Below are positions 23,047-34,139 of a stretch of DNA of 64,000 nucleotides, one piece after another; positions within the stretch are counted from its first letter, which is position 1; each line of letters starts with the position of its first letter. Both the position numbers and the translations under genes were made by a program. The DNA comes from Tetracentron sinense (lineage: Eukaryota > Streptophyta > Magnoliopsida > Trochodendrales > Trochodendraceae), in the NCBI GenBank assembly GCA_015143295.1, contig CM026571.1, positions 5,413,501-5,477,500 of the forward strand, given 5' to 3'. The notes beneath the pieces were generated by a model, which saw only the letters and a list, made by a program, of their open reading frames with translations, ran no database searches and was not told the DNA's origin.

Positions 23047-23316
23047 GAGTGAGCACAATTAAGGCTAGCACTTCCCACACTGATAATCATGTTTTATAGA
23101 TTGTCTGTGCAAAAAAAAAAAAACGTTTTACACAGCTTATTTGAGCTTTCTGTGCTTTTGCATTTGTGGAATTGGAATTATCATTGGAATTGAATTATGG
23201 GGAATTGAAAATTACAAAATTTAATTTCATTAAGGCCAAAATTCGGTCATTAGAATACAAAATGGAAAGGGTGGAATTGAACCGTACATATAAGATTTTC
23301 TTTCATATCCCTTTCT
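23047..23316. repeat. Duplication-unit block E, copy 1
   Basis: 'cacaattaaggctagcacttcccaca' followed by 'ggaattggaatt..tcattggaattgaatta' recurs near 37230, 41290 and 43840. The 69-codon ORF here is not conserved. Confidence 0.6.
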
Positions 23317-23697
23317 TAGGGGTGTATTTGAGCCGAGCTGGACATTGTTTTAATCTAGGCTCAAGCTCGGCTTAAATTATTACAAAATTATTTTGAAATA
23401 AAAAATAATAATATTTTTTATTATATATATATATATATATATATATATTTAATAAGTATATTATTTATATATAATAATGATAAATATAAATAATATATTA
23501 ATTTTTAATATAATACTCAAGCCCCTAATGGAACCCTAATTGAGCCGAATCAAACAGGCCTTAGCTCGAGATTGGCTTGTACACAATTCAAGCTCGAAAA
23601 AACATCTCGTTCGATTGAGTCAAATCTTCGAGCTTGCGCTTGGCCTTATCAAGCCGAGCCATGCCTTTGAGCTGGTTCAGCTTGGTTAACACCTCTA
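23317..23697. mobile_element. hAT-type MITE
   Basis: It starts TAGGGGTGTATTTGAG and ends GGTTAACACCTCTA. Flanking 8-mers are CCCTTTCT (23309-23316) and ACCTTTCT (23698-23705), with one mismatch. The interior is AT-rich between 'gagccgagct/agctcggct' words. Confidence 0.75.
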
Positions 23698-23939
23698 ACC
23701 TTTCTCCAACTTTTTTTTCCCAGATTTCCTTGATGGGTTTGGTTGGGTTTTGCAGATTTTCACTTTTGATCTTTTAAAAACTAAAAAAAATTGTAATAGG
23801 GTTCTTAATCCGACGTTTGGAGTAAGAATGGAAGATTAGTAACTGGGCTAGATAGTATTTGTTACATTTTTACTATTTTGGAGTCCCTTCTCTAAAATAG
23901 GTTCAACTAGAGAATTTTGGCCCGTTTGTTTTGATGTAA

Positions 23940-24560
23940 AATAGGGGGAAACAAATAAATTTCGCATATATTTTCTTTAAGACAATTGACAATTTTCATA
24001 AATTTTATTTGATTTTCCTAACTTTAAAACAATAGAAAAAAACACTACAATGGGGTATGTGTAGGCCACAGAGAGAGAGATATGGGATGAACATGTCAGA
24101 GGCATGGTCTCGTTTGTACAGATGTTGTATACTGGGAATGACCTGTTGTGTGAAAACGTGCAAATAAAATGAAACGAATCCAAAATAAACAGTAAATAAA
24201 TCAAAACGAATTGAAGCAAAAACAAACCACAAACAAGAGAGAAATGATTTTCGTGGTTCGACAAGATGCCTAAGTCCATGGGCAACAGTGATCAATTATT
24301 AATTCAACAGGAAGATTTTACGATATTCTCACAAACCCTCTTTTCAAATACACAAAAAAAAAATGGCTCTCTCTTTTCTATCGAATAAAACCCTTAAAAC
24401 ATCCTTTTATATTAGAGTAACAAAATAAGAGACAATACAAGTAAAATACCCAAAATGGGTCAGACCATCAATCAGGTCAAAATTTCGGAGAAATCTCATA
24501 CATTGCCCATTAATTGGGTCATCCTGGTCATTAACGAGTCATCATGAATCCGGATTGAAT
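23940..24560 (-). repeat. Probable copia-type LTR, minus orientation
   Basis: The phrase 'ttcgtggttcgacaagatgcctaagtccatggg' (24251-24284) is the kind of block found in Ty1/copia LTRs, here reading toward the minus strand. No gag or pol is nearby and no exact ends were defined. Overlapping minus-strand ORFs are incidental. Confidence 0.45.
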
Positions 24561-25461
24561 TCATGACAACTTCCAACATGACCGATCAAATTAGAGTGCC
24601 ATCCGGCTGGATCAACATTGGATGCTTGTTGTCGGACTCTAATGCCAAAGACAATGGAGGAAGAGCTTGGCTATGACCAAACACTGGAGGTGGAGATTAT
24701 TATGGAAGGAAGCGTAGTCTCTCTCTCTCTCTCTCTCAAACATCGGGCTCCTGTCTTTTCCCAATTCTGCATTAGCTCGAAAAAAAGGGACTCCCTTAGG
24801 ACGTATTTAAAATCAGCTCAATTAGTCCATTAAATCAGCACCACAAGTTACAAAATTAGAATTACGAGCCAGAATTTAAAAAAAAAAGAAAAAAAATTGG
24901 TTAGAAAGGTATCAAGTGACACACGCTAACACAGTTACCGCTATGGTGCCATAAGTGTAGAACGAATTAACCATTCAGTCTGCCATATCTAAAAATCCAA
25001 ACATACGCTTAATTACATTTAATCCGTTCGATGTTAATTTATAGCCTTGGTATGGAAATGCCAATTTACATAAGGATAATCCCACTTTCAAATGAATAAT
25101 CTCCCCATTTATACACTTGGATATTTATTTTCGCATGGACCACTCGGTTCACATCCTGAAGGCAGACCCTTGTTGAGCAAGGTCACTGGACCAAGCCTGA
25201 GAGGGGAGAATTCCAAATAGGTTAGTAATAGCTCAAATTGGATGATGTGACGGTTAACTATCAAAGTGCTAACAGGGATACTGAATACAGACCCACTAAT
25301 AAAATTGGTAATAGTAATATTGATGTCACTTTACTAGTTTTCTTTTTTAGGCATCATTTATCTAAGGTTAAGAGTGAGACGTTGGTAGGAGAGGAGGTTT
25401 AACAGTAGGCTTTCAACAGCCACACCAACAATAAGAATAGATCGGAAAACATACACACTAG
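24561..25461. other. Non-coding spacer
   Basis: I see no gene, MITE boundary or clear repeat, apart from a (CT)n run at 24718-24738. Confidence 0.4.
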
Positions 25462-25469
25462 ACCAATGG

Positions 25470-25687
25470 CCTTGGGCTGGCCAACCCAAGCCATTTGGAG
25501 GCCTAAAGCGAAAATTCTAAATGAGGCTTTTTTTTAATTTTTTTTTTAATATTATTAAAAAATATTAACTATAAATAAGGCCTTTTTAATATTTTAAAAT
25601 GGGCCTTTTTAATATTATTTTTTATTTTTTTTAATGGGGCCTAAAGCAAAGGCTTTGATGGCCTAATGGACGGCCGGCCCTGCCCTA
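25470..25687. mobile_element. hAT-type MITE
   Basis: Imperfect terminal inverted repeats (CCTTGGGCTGGCC and the inverse GGCCGGCCCTGCCCTA) are flanked by a perfect 8-bp repeat ACCAATGG (25462-25469 and 25688-25695). The interior has inverted 'aggcctaaagc' words around an AT core. Confidence 0.8.
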
Positions 25688-26103
25688 ACCAATGGATAGG
25701 TGTACATTTTTTCTTTTTTTTTGGGGTAAAGCCTCCCAGAGGAGGAGGGGAGTGTGGTAGACCCTTACCTGATTATTAAAACCGAGACCCCTACAAGAAG
25801 GACATAAAACCGAGACCCCTACAAGAGTCAAGCGATCTAAGATCTAATGTTACAAAACCCAATTTTTTTCAGGCTGAATAAATTCTTTCAGCATAATAGG
25901 ATCTTCAAATAAGTTCTTAAAAATAAGATTGTTGCTGAAATTGCAAGCCGCATTTACCAGAAATTAGCACAATGATTATTTTCTTTGAAAATATACCTTG
26001 GCAGGTGTACTTTACAAGTTACTCTCTATCATTCTTTCTTAGAGAGTTTGTTTTGAAGGATTAAAGGTAAGGATTCCCCAAAAACGGTAGTGGGACTCCC
26101 GAA

Positions 26104-26530
26104 TAGGGGTGTATTCGAGTCGGGTTGAGCCGGGCTTGGCCCTGCTCAACTCGGCTCAAAAGAGTTTACTGTAGGCTCAAAGCTCGGCTTGGCCCAGCCC
26201 AAATTGATTCAAGCTTGAGCTGAGCTTGACTTAACTTGAGCTAGTCTTGAATAATTTTTTTAAAAAAATTGAATAAAATAATAAGATTTTATATAATTTA
26301 TATATATAATACTAATATATGTAAATAATATTTTTTATTTTTTAAAATAATATTCGAGCCGAGCTCGGGTCAAATCAAACAATCCTTAGCTTGAGTTCGG
26401 CTTGAACATAATTCAACCTTGAAAACTTGGCTATGCTAGCCCGATGGAGCATAAAATCATGCTTTGAGCTCAGCTTGATCGGGCCAAGCCGAGTCGATCA
26501 ATCAAGCTAGTCCAGCTTGTGTACACCCTA
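26104..26530. mobile_element. hAT-type MITE
   Basis: It starts TAGGGGTGTATTCGAG and ends GTGTACACCCTA. Flanking 8-mers are CTCCCGAA (26096-26103) and CTCCCCAA (26531-26538). It is the same subfamily as 23317-23697. Confidence 0.78.
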
Positions 26531-26759
26531 CTCCCCAACATAGATAAATGATGCATCGGATCCAAAAAGAGGAATTAAAAGAAAAATCATTCCATATGGA
26601 TACTGTACTAAGCTAATATCAATTCTAATATTAGAATAACAATACAAAAAATATTAAAATATGGATAAAGGTAATAGCATAGCCGCACAAGGCACAAACT
26701 TAAAAGAATAGAAACTATAACCCAACCCCTAATATAGCCCAAGCCTAGAGCTTTACATG

Positions 26760-27386
26760 TCACTCGCAATTCAAATTCTGGATCGATCGGCTCGTCACAT
26801 TAACAATCATGGTGCAGTTCATTTCCGCTGTTTTACGTTTCTTCATCACCTTCATCAGAGTCACCTTCCCACTCAACTTGGTGTGGCTGCTTAGTGTCAA
26901 CATCCCTCTACTTATTTCATTGCTCAAGTTCGAATTCCCCGATAGCCCGGTGGAGTTCACATCAACTACAATAGTCATTCGTCGCGTTTTTCGTGCCTTT
27001 GCGCGCCCCTTAGGAATCAGGGCTTCTCCGACCTTCATGCCGCCATAGGAGAATGTTGCCGTGCTCTCATCAAATTTGTAGTGACCAAAATTCTTATTCT
27101 TCACGGTGACTTCGGCAATTAGTCTCATGCTAAAGGAAGGCGACGCTGCGGTGCCAACGTTAATAGTCTCAACCGTGACAGTGCCCAACTTGACATCAGG
27201 AGTTTTGATACGCATCACAGTTAATGCGAATACAAGGATTATTATGGTTTGAAATACGGCAAACGCAGCTATATAGGCAAAACATTTGATTCTCTTCTTC
27301 CGGCGAAGCTCCGCGGATTGCGACTCTACGTCGACTTTAGCGTAACCGTTGGCAGGAGCCTGGGGATAGACCTGCTGATCAGCCAT
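26760..27386 (-). CDS. LEA2 family membrane protein, copy 3
   Basis: A 208-aa LEA_2-domain protein, intact and single-exon. The tail is shorter than in copies 2, 6 and 7 (DVESQSAEL replaces a DVES-(A/S)T-x-QS stretch). The basic patch is ELRRKKRIKC, the membrane span about 36-58, KTPDVKL at 61-67 and KNKNFGHYKFDES at 96-108. A sequon (NVTS) near residue 196 adds to NLS and NCT. Its first 145 residues are identical to those of copy 5, while its C-terminal third matches copy 6. It lies in the same direction as its neighbours, so co-duplication rather than an operon explains the cluster. Confidence 0.94.
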   Translation of the reverse strand: MADQQVYPQAPANGYAKVDVESQSAELRRKKRIKCFAYIAAFAVFQTIIILVFALTVMRIKTPDVKLGTVTVETINVGTAASPSFSMRLIAEVTVKNKNFGHYKFDESTATFSYGGMKVGEALIPKGRAKARKTRRMTIVVDVNSTGLSGNSNLSNEISRGMLTLSSHTKLSGKVTLMKVMKKRKTAEMNCTMIVNVTSRSIQNLNCE

Positions 27387-27504
27387 CTTATATTGTTGGA
27401 AGGGTGAGAACTGAGAACAGAGTTCCTCTTTTGTTTTCCTTTCTAAAGCAGTAAAAGGAACTAAGGATCTGAAGGAGCTGTTGGTTGCAATTGGAGGATT
27501 GGAA

Positions 27505-27739
27505 TCAGATATATATACAATATATGCTAAGGGGCACCTTCCTTGAAAGTGTGTATGGAGTAATAATCAGTTCTTTATTCGATTCACGCGTCCGGGCCTT
27601 TTAATCATGACTTCTGGATGATATAAGCATATACAATAGTAGGCAACTGAAAAAAAAGGCATTTACACAACGTTGAATTGATGCAATCTATTCGTGGGAA
27701 CTAAGACCGAAATATTAATTAAAAAGTAGTAGAAGTTTC
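27505..27739 (-). promoter_or_regulatory. LEA2 copy 3 upstream region
   Basis: TATA-like 'atatatatac' lies near 27509. ACGCGT (27586-27591), a weakened W-box (atgact, 27607-27612) and a heat-shock-type GAAGTTTC (27732-27739) follow. Confidence 0.55.
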
Positions 27740-27797
27740 TACAATATGTTGAATTGATGCAATCCATTCTTGGGTACCGAGAGATTATACAAACTAT

Positions 27798-28022
27798 TAG
27801 GAAATATTATTTTAGAAAAAATTGTACTATGATATTTATGTCATACAAAAGATCTCATAAATAATTTTATATTCGTATATCAGATTTAGATTGGTATGAA
27901 TTAGATTGATTGAGATTAGGTTGGATATTTTTCTTTCTTGATATCTATCATTCTCTATATAAACTCTTCTTACTTAGTATAATGTGCAATTCATCCGAGC
28001 TATTTAATAAGTCAGTTTATCA
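27798..28022 (+). repeat. Solo LTR of a small copia-like element
   Basis: 'ttaggaaatatta...tatgatatttatgtcatac', 'aagatctcata', a 'ctatataaactc' TATA box and 'atgtgcaattcatccgagct' align in order with the LTR at 31735-31915. No internal region is present. Confidence 0.5.
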
Positions 28023-28146
28023 ACATAAACATGAGTCATGAATAGGTTTACTCAAAGATAAACGTGTCAAGTCGGATTGACTGCTTAATGTGTCATGAAC
28101 AGTACATGCTTAAAGATGAATGTGTTAGAAGGCAAAAAATTACTGT

Positions 28147-28293
28147 GCTCGGGCATCCACAAAACAATGGGCATGTGGCAGATGTCAGTAGGCAGAAGTC
28201 ATTTCACCTGTCCCCATCATTTTGACTTCTGCCCCACTGACAGCTTTTCCCTTTAAAATGGCCACGTGTCCTATGCTTTGTGGATGCCCGAGC
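28147..28293. mobile_element. MITE, 147 bp
   Basis: The ends GCTCGGGCATCCACAAA and TTTGTGGATGCCCGAGC are perfect inverse repeats. The interior carries inverted 'gcagaagtca/tgacttctgc' words also seen in the Mutator-type MITEs here. Additional 'gctcgggca' words flank it, so an outer boundary may exist. Confidence 0.75.
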
Positions 28294-28958
28294 GCTTAGC
28301 TCGGGCAGCCACCAGAGGTAATCTTTTGCAGTGTTAGAAGAGCAATCTGACGGATTAAAGCCCAAAAATGGGAGTTCCTTTTTCGGGATTGGCTCTACTT
28401 CTTGAGCCCCAAATATCAAGGGTAACTCTAGCCATGCGATTATCGGATGTTAGTCTTTGATGAAGTCAACACATTTCACTTAACAAGCCCTCTGTCCCAA
28501 CAACTCAAGTTGTGTCTTAAACAATTCTTTTAATCCAACCATATACCTTTCGTTTTTTGGTAAACTCAATCATACCACAAGGCAATGACTGAAGGCAAAG
28601 ACAAGGGAATACTCACACCACCCAAGCAAGCAAACACACACACATGCAGCCCATGTAAGTTTCACCCTAGAGCTCCTCAAAACGGGTACCAACCGATTGA
28701 GGCGCCAAGGAACTTATATAGGACAACATGCTCGGGTAGGTACCCGATGTGGGACTAAACACTCACCCTAAAGATCCAATCATATATCTCATTTTTGGAA
28801 TTCAATCTCATACGTACCAGTAAAAGTACGACTATATTCTTAACTTTTTAAAATGCTACTTTGATCATAATGGAGGTCATTTGAAAGGATACCTATCATA
28901 ATTTTATTGTTTGTGAGACCATATATCAAAAACAGTACATGACTCCAGTTAGAGGATT
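28294..28958. repeat. Duplication-unit spacer with TRIM-like segment
   Basis: Unit block 'gttagaagagcaatctgacgga...agcccaaaaatggga' starts near 28329. A segment at 28570-28770 ('aacgggtaccaacc', 'cttatatagga', 'cgatgtgggactaaac') resembles the inverse of 22575-22700. No gene. Confidence 0.5.
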
Positions 28959-29168
28959 GGCCTCGGATTATCTCTGGCGAAGCCAGAAAGGGCTCTTGAT
29001 CAGGTTCCATACATTGTGCGACAGTTGGCGTAAAAATGGGGAGAAGTCATTCTTATTTCTCCCCATAATTTTGACTTCTCCCCATTTGATATCTCTCACC
29101 CTTATTCTCACACACTTATCCCCACTGAGACAAGCCCTTTCTGGCTTCGCCATAGACAATCCAAAGCC
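28959..29168. mobile_element. Mutator-type MITE with 9-bp target duplication
   Basis: The ends are GGCCTCGGATTATCTCTGG and the inverse ...GACAATCCAAAGCC. A perfect 9-bp repeat TAGAGGATT flanks it (28950-28958 and 29169-29177). The paralogous empty site 'gttagaggatttgcgttagtg' is at about 40220-40240, proving insertion after the segmental duplication. Two opposing ORFs run through it; neither is a gene. Confidence 0.9.
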
Positions 29169-30432
29169 TAGAGGATTTGCCGTAGTGTGTTTTTTTGGTA
29201 AAATTAGAAGCAAATCGTCTAATGGCATTTTCACGTGGCATTCCCTATGGCATGAGTGTTTAAAGACCTGGATTTCTTTTAATTGATGGTCATGTACAAA
29301 ATTTAACAACTCTAAGAAATCATGGTTCCGTAAAATTGGGTTAATGCCAGCTAAAGTGTGAGGTCCCGAACTTTAAAAGTTCGAATCTTCTCTAGTAGAA
29401 GCCACAAAGAACACATTTACGACAAGCAAAATGACACTTATTATTTTTAATTTAAAAACACGAAGATAGAAGTACAACCATCAGGATTAAGCTTTTTTAT
29501 CACAATTAAAATGACACATGTTGAGTTGCGGAAAGATCGGAGAAGACGTTTTTGGCTTAAATTATACTTTAAAGGACACGTCGTATATTTAATTGTAAGG
29601 TTCCGTTGGGGGGATTCGCTTTAGTCATTTAATTGTGCTGTTTAGTAAAATTTGAGAGAAAAATAAATGAAAAACCACGACATATTTGCGGCTACCGTCT
29701 TGCCAAGAAAGGCAAAGGTAGGTAGGCTTGCCTCCGAAGTGAACGCGTAAATCAACAAGAAATGAATGGAATGGAGATTGCTTTACCTTAACCGTGTGAG
29801 CCATTAATCAGTCCAAGGGAAAGATCAAAGATTTTTTTTAATGTGGGGTCATTAACTAATGGTTGACGCGAGATGAAGGGGAAGTTCTGTTACGCGGACG
29901 GATGAGTTTTCAATACTTACCAATTTGGCCGAGCTCTTATGCTCACAAAGTCTAATTGTCTATGTCATGACACGAGCATCCTGGGCTTTTTTTCAAACAT
30001 CACGAATTTCAGAACCAAGCCAATGACGTCCACATTGGTGACTTAGATAATGGACATCGTGACCGTCGCTCGTAGTCGTCGCACAACTTTTTCAAAATTC
30101 ATGCTGTTTGAACAAAATTTATATATATAGCAAGTCTGTGTCATCAGTCATCACATAGACATCGTGACTATCGGCCATCCGAACTGGCCAACTTTGCATG
30201 CAGAGATCCCTCCAGCACTTTCCGTTTATAGGAGTAGACATTTTATTTTTTTTGTAGGGAAATGGAACCCACCACAAAATTTATCTTTTTATCTTAAAAT
30301 AGGATTGGGACTAGCAAAATCAATTATTGATAAGGAAAATGTTAGGCTTAATGGCACATACTATTGATCTCCGAGTTTAACCATGAATTGGAGCTCTTGA
30401 TTTTTGTATATTTTTTTAGCTTTCAAAACACC

Positions 30433-30466
<34 letters not shown>

Positions 30467-30517
30467 AAATCACCCCATGAGGGAGAAGGATTAGGCAAGA
30501 CGCTTACCTATTTATTA
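29169..30517. repeat. Duplication-unit blocks C and D, copy 2
   Basis: Contains the empty site for the 18376 fold-back element (about 29635-29650), block C (29850-30170) and a short block D (30330-30400). An (AT)n run is at 30434-30463. No gene. Confidence 0.6.
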
Positions 30518-31673
30518 AAGGGTTTTTTGTGAAAAACCCCCTATCTTTTTAGCTATTTGTAAATACCCCTTTCTTTTTTATGATTTTATATTTTACCCCC
30601 CACTAACTTTTAAATCATTTGCAAATCCACCCTTCCATCCATAACTTAGTTAATGGATGATAGATTTTTTTAAGAAAAGGCCTTTTTACCTTATATACAT
30701 ATATATTTATTTATTTATTTATTTCAATGAGATTTGTAAATACTTTTCACAAGTGCTTAGAACCCACTAACTAACCATGGTTAAGATTACTCATCCTAGG
30801 ATTCATCCATCTAACCTTAGTTTTAGAAAAAGAAAAATATTAACCTTAGGTGGATTATGGTTAACTATAGTTAAATGGGGGGTCTAAAAGCTACCACGTG
30901 TCCCTTTTAACACTCACTAATTGTGCTTAAGATTCACTCACCCTAGGGATCATCCATCTAATCTTGGATTTTAGAAACAAATATAGAAAAATATTAACCT
31001 TAAGTTGCACCAAAGCTATTTACAAATAGCTAAAGATAGGTTTTTTTTTTTGTTGCAAAATCGCCAAAATATTTTTTTTCGTTTGAAGTCGTGTACCTTG
31101 TTTGCGAGAATGGCTGGTGCCCATATGGTTTTGTTTTCTCATTCACACACAAAAGCATAAGCATGCCCCAGTCCCCATAGTTGGTGATAAATTATCATCA
31201 CAACCGTGGTTAAGCATAATTAATATAAAGTTAATATTTATTTTTCTAAAATCCAAGGTTAGATGTATGAACCCTATGGGTGAGTGAATCTTAACCATGG
31301 TTAGTGAGTGTTAAAAGGGACACATGACGGCTTGTAGAGCCCCCTTTAACTACGGTTAAGCATAATCAACTTAAGGTTAACATTTTTCTTTCTCTTAAAT
31401 TAAAGCTAGATGGATGAATCCTAGGGGTGAGTGAATCTTAACCACGGTTAGTGGGTTCCAAGCACTTGTGAAAAGTTTTAATTACAAATCTCATTGATAT
31501 AGAAAAAAGTTAAAAAGGTCATTTCATAAAAAGTTTAACTTCTGTTAAGTAAGTTATGGGTGGAAGGATAGATTTGCAAAGTATTTAAAAGTTAATGGGA
31601 TAAAATGCAAAATACTAAAGGGAAGTTGGTATTTACAAATAGCTGAAAAGATAGGGTTTTTTCACAAAAACTC
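30518..31673. mobile_element. Large composite fold-back element
   Basis: The left arm (30518-30860) and right arm (31370-31673) are inverse: 'aaccccctatctttttagctatttgtaaatacc', 'gatttgtaaatacttttcacaagtgctt', 'aaccatggttaagatt', 'gattcatccatctaacctt'. A third piece of the terminal sequence ('tttacaaatagctaaagatagg') lies at 31018-31040, with two further inverse family units between. No ORF, and target duplications are unclear (ttatta and ttattc). Confidence 0.6.
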
Positions 31674-31719
31674 TTTATTCAAACGCAAATTACATCAAAA
31701 GGAGGAACATGAAACTTTT

Positions 31720-32510
31720 ATTAGGGAAATATTATGTTAGGGGAATAATTATGTACTATCTATGAGATACAAAAGATCTCATAGATAATCTTGGATTAGT
31801 ATCTTTAGTGTATTATGATTATATTTTATATAGTGTTTCCAAGTATGAGTTTTGAGTTATTTATTTAAACCCTCTATGGGTCATTGTAATCCATCCAACC
31901 AGTCCAATAAATTAGTTTCTCTACATGATATCAAAGCCACCGACCACTGGTGACTTTTTTTTTTTTTTTGCAACGGGTGGTGCTGCCACCGTTTGCCGGC
32001 TGTCAAATTTTTTATTGTTTTAAATAATCCATCATCCTCTATACATTCACTACCCCTAGGATCATACTCATACCCATGGATCTCCCTGTTTATTTTCATT
32101 TATTGAAAACCTCTCCAACTAGTGTTTTTTTTTTAAATCGCGTGTCATACTTCATGTGCTTTGGGAGAAGATCATGACAGCCTGAGCTAGTAGGCCATCA
32201 GCTCCGACAGACTCAAAATGAGCGAGATGCAACAGAGATGGACTTCTAAGACTGACGGTGATCACCAAACACAGTTGAATGTTCTAACTATTCGTCAACA
32301 AATTATCAATAACGATCAAGGGTGAGGAGTACTCGACTTGTGGCAAACCCATGAAAATCTCGATCCTCATGTGTTTGAGGTAAAATATTAGGGAAATAAT
32401 ATGAAATATCTATGAGATACACAAAATTCCATAGATAATCTTGGATTAGTATCTTAAAGTATATTAGGAATATTTTTAATATTGTGTTTCCAAATTAAGC
32501 ATTTTTAAAG
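31720..32510 (+). mobile_element. Truncated small copia-like (TRIM-like) element
   Basis: The 5' LTR (about 31735-31915) has 'atgagatacaaaagatctcatagataatcttgg' and is followed by a TGATATCAAAGCC primer-binding-like site (31926-31938; compare TGGTATCAGAGCC). A short internal part without usable ORFs leads to a second LTR start at about 32385-32510 with the same phrases, cut short. A solo relative is at 27798-28022. The exact ends are approximate. Confidence 0.55.
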
Positions 32511-32511
32511 A

Positions 32512-33085
32512 AGGGGGAGGGTGGGCCATGCAGGGGTCAGCCCTAGCATCCTATGAAAGAAGGGCTTCTTGGTTTTGGGCCATATCCGGCCCTAGGACAG
32601 GACTTTGGCAGATTTGGAAGGACCAGGGCGGCCGGGTACACTTTGACTTGGGCTTTTTTGACAGCCTATCTATAGAACAATTCAAGACCAGCTTGAGAGG
32701 AATTTTAATAGAAGCTCGAAGTCAACATCTATTGGTATGCTTCGCTCTATATAACCTTTTATGACGCTTTGAGAAATTTCTTTCATAACCTTTTATGACG
32801 CTTTGAGATTTTAGCAGAAAGTTTGATAACAAATATAGAAGCGCTCTGATATCCTCCAAAAAGAAGCTATTAATTGGTGCAAAAAAGTGTTATCTAACCT
32901 ATCGAGTTCGGATGGGTACAAAGGAGGGCCCCATTTCCAATAAGGGTAAACTGGGAATAAAAAAAAAGGGCCCCGTTTTCTTTGTAAGAAACAAAGGGGC
33001 AACAGCGTGCGCTGTTGCCCATCCTAACTCTAAACTATCAATCTTACGCTCTAGAAACGGCCTGAGAGAAAACTGTGTTAAATTA
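32512..33085. other. Possible mitochondrial-DNA insert (NUMT)
   Basis: GC-rich, MITE-free DNA with 'tttgggccatatccggcccta' and a perfect 9-bp-stem hairpin GCAACAGCG-TG-CGCTGTTGC (32999-33018) inside 'aaaggggcaa...cccatcctaactcta'. Such text recalls plant mitochondrial spacer DNA. A 23-bp direct repeat 'ataaccttttatgacgctttgag' occurs at about 32751 and 32786. Short ORFs on both strands match no known gene. The assignment is tentative. Confidence 0.4.
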
Positions 33086-33383
33086 AACAATAATGGGGTA
33101 ATGCTAGCATCATTTTCTTTTGAGAGTCACTCTATTTTTTATTGGATAATGTTAGTGGAAAACAGTCTTAATGGAAGACAATATCACATAAGATAAATGA
33201 TGCCCTCGAATCCAAGAAGAGGGAAAATAATATAATTCATTCCATATGGATACTGTTTAGAAGCACAATAGAAAGAATATTAACATATGGATACTGGAGG
33301 GAGCATATAGTCGTACAAATTAACTTGAGCAAAAGAAACCATAACCCATCCCCTAACATTGCCCAAGCCTAGAGCTTTACAAG
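33086..33383. other. 3' flank of LEA2 copy 4
   Basis: Matches the 3' flanks of copies 3 and 5 ('agataaatgatgc', 'ccatatggatactg', 'cctagagctttacaa'). It probably contains the 3' UTR and polyadenylation region; no gene. Confidence 0.55.
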
Positions 33384-34016
33384 TCACTCGCAATTCAAAT
33401 TCTGGATGGACTGGCTAGCCACATTAATAGTCATTGTGCAGTTCATTTCCGCTATTTTACGTTTCTTCATCAACTTCATCAGAGTCACCTTCCCACTCAA
33501 CTTGGTGTGGCTGCTTAGTGTCAACATCCCTCTACTTATTTCACTGCTCAAGTTCGAATTACCCGATATTCCATTGGAGTTCACATCAACTGCAATAGTC
33601 ATTCGTCGCGTTTTTCGTGCCTTAGCGCGCCCCTTAGGAATCAGGGTCTGTCCAACTATGGTGCTGCCATAGGAGAAGGTTGTCGTGCTCTCATCGAATT
33701 TGTAGTGACCAAAATTCTTATTCTTCACGGTGACTTCGGCAATTAGTCTCATGCTAAAGGAAGGCGAGGCTGCGGTGCCGACGTTGAGTGTCTCAACCGT
33801 GACAGTGCCCAACTTGACATCAGGAGTTTTGATACGCATCACAGTTAATGCGAATACAAGGATTATTATGGTTTGAAACACGGCAAACGCAGCTATATAT
33901 GCAAAACATTTGATTTTCTTCTTCCGGTGAAGCTCAGCGGATTGCGACTCTACGTCAACTTTAGCATAACCGTTGGCCGGAGCCTGGGGATAGACCTGCT
34001 GATCATGATCAGCCAT
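33384..34016 (-). CDS. LEA2 family membrane protein, copy 4
   Basis: A 210-aa LEA_2-domain protein. An in-frame ATG upstream (34175) would add 53 residues, but that stretch spans the TATA region conserved in all paralogues. The ATG at 34014-34016, giving MADHDQQ, matches the family start and is used here. The basic patch is altered (ELHRKKKIKC, His for Arg). The LEA_2 domain has private changes, STTTFSYGSTIVGQTLIP where others read STATFSYGGMKVGEALIP. The NLS and NCT sequons are kept. The frame is open, so the gene is probably functional though diverging. Confidence 0.93.
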   Translation of the reverse strand: MADHDQQVYPQAPANGYAKVDVESQSAELHRKKKIKCFAYIAAFAVFQTIIILVFALTVMRIKTPDVKLGTVTVETLNVGTAASPSFSMRLIAEVTVKNKNFGHYKFDESTTTFSYGSTIVGQTLIPKGRAKARKTRRMTIAVDVNSNGISGNSNLSSEISRGMLTLSSHTKLSGKVTLMKLMKKRKIAEMNCTMTINVASQSIQNLNCE

Positions 34017-34139
34017 CTTATGTTGTTGGAAGGGTGAGAAATGAGAAGAGAGTTTCTCTTTTGTTTTCCTTTCAAAAGCAGTAGTAAAAGGAACCAAGGA
34101 TGGGAAGGAGCTGTTGGTTGCAATTGGAGGATTGGCATA

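Noticed and set aside
26809-27048. Plus-strand ORF of 79-88 codons (start MVQFISAVLRFF) inside each LEA2 gene, conserved in all copies
   Set aside because: It is the antisense shadow of the conserved LEA_2 C-terminal codons; differences between copies follow the sense protein and no family matches it.
28939-29309. Opposing ORFs of 113-115 codons
   Set aside because: They read through an inverted-repeat MITE, which gives open frames on both strands by symmetry.
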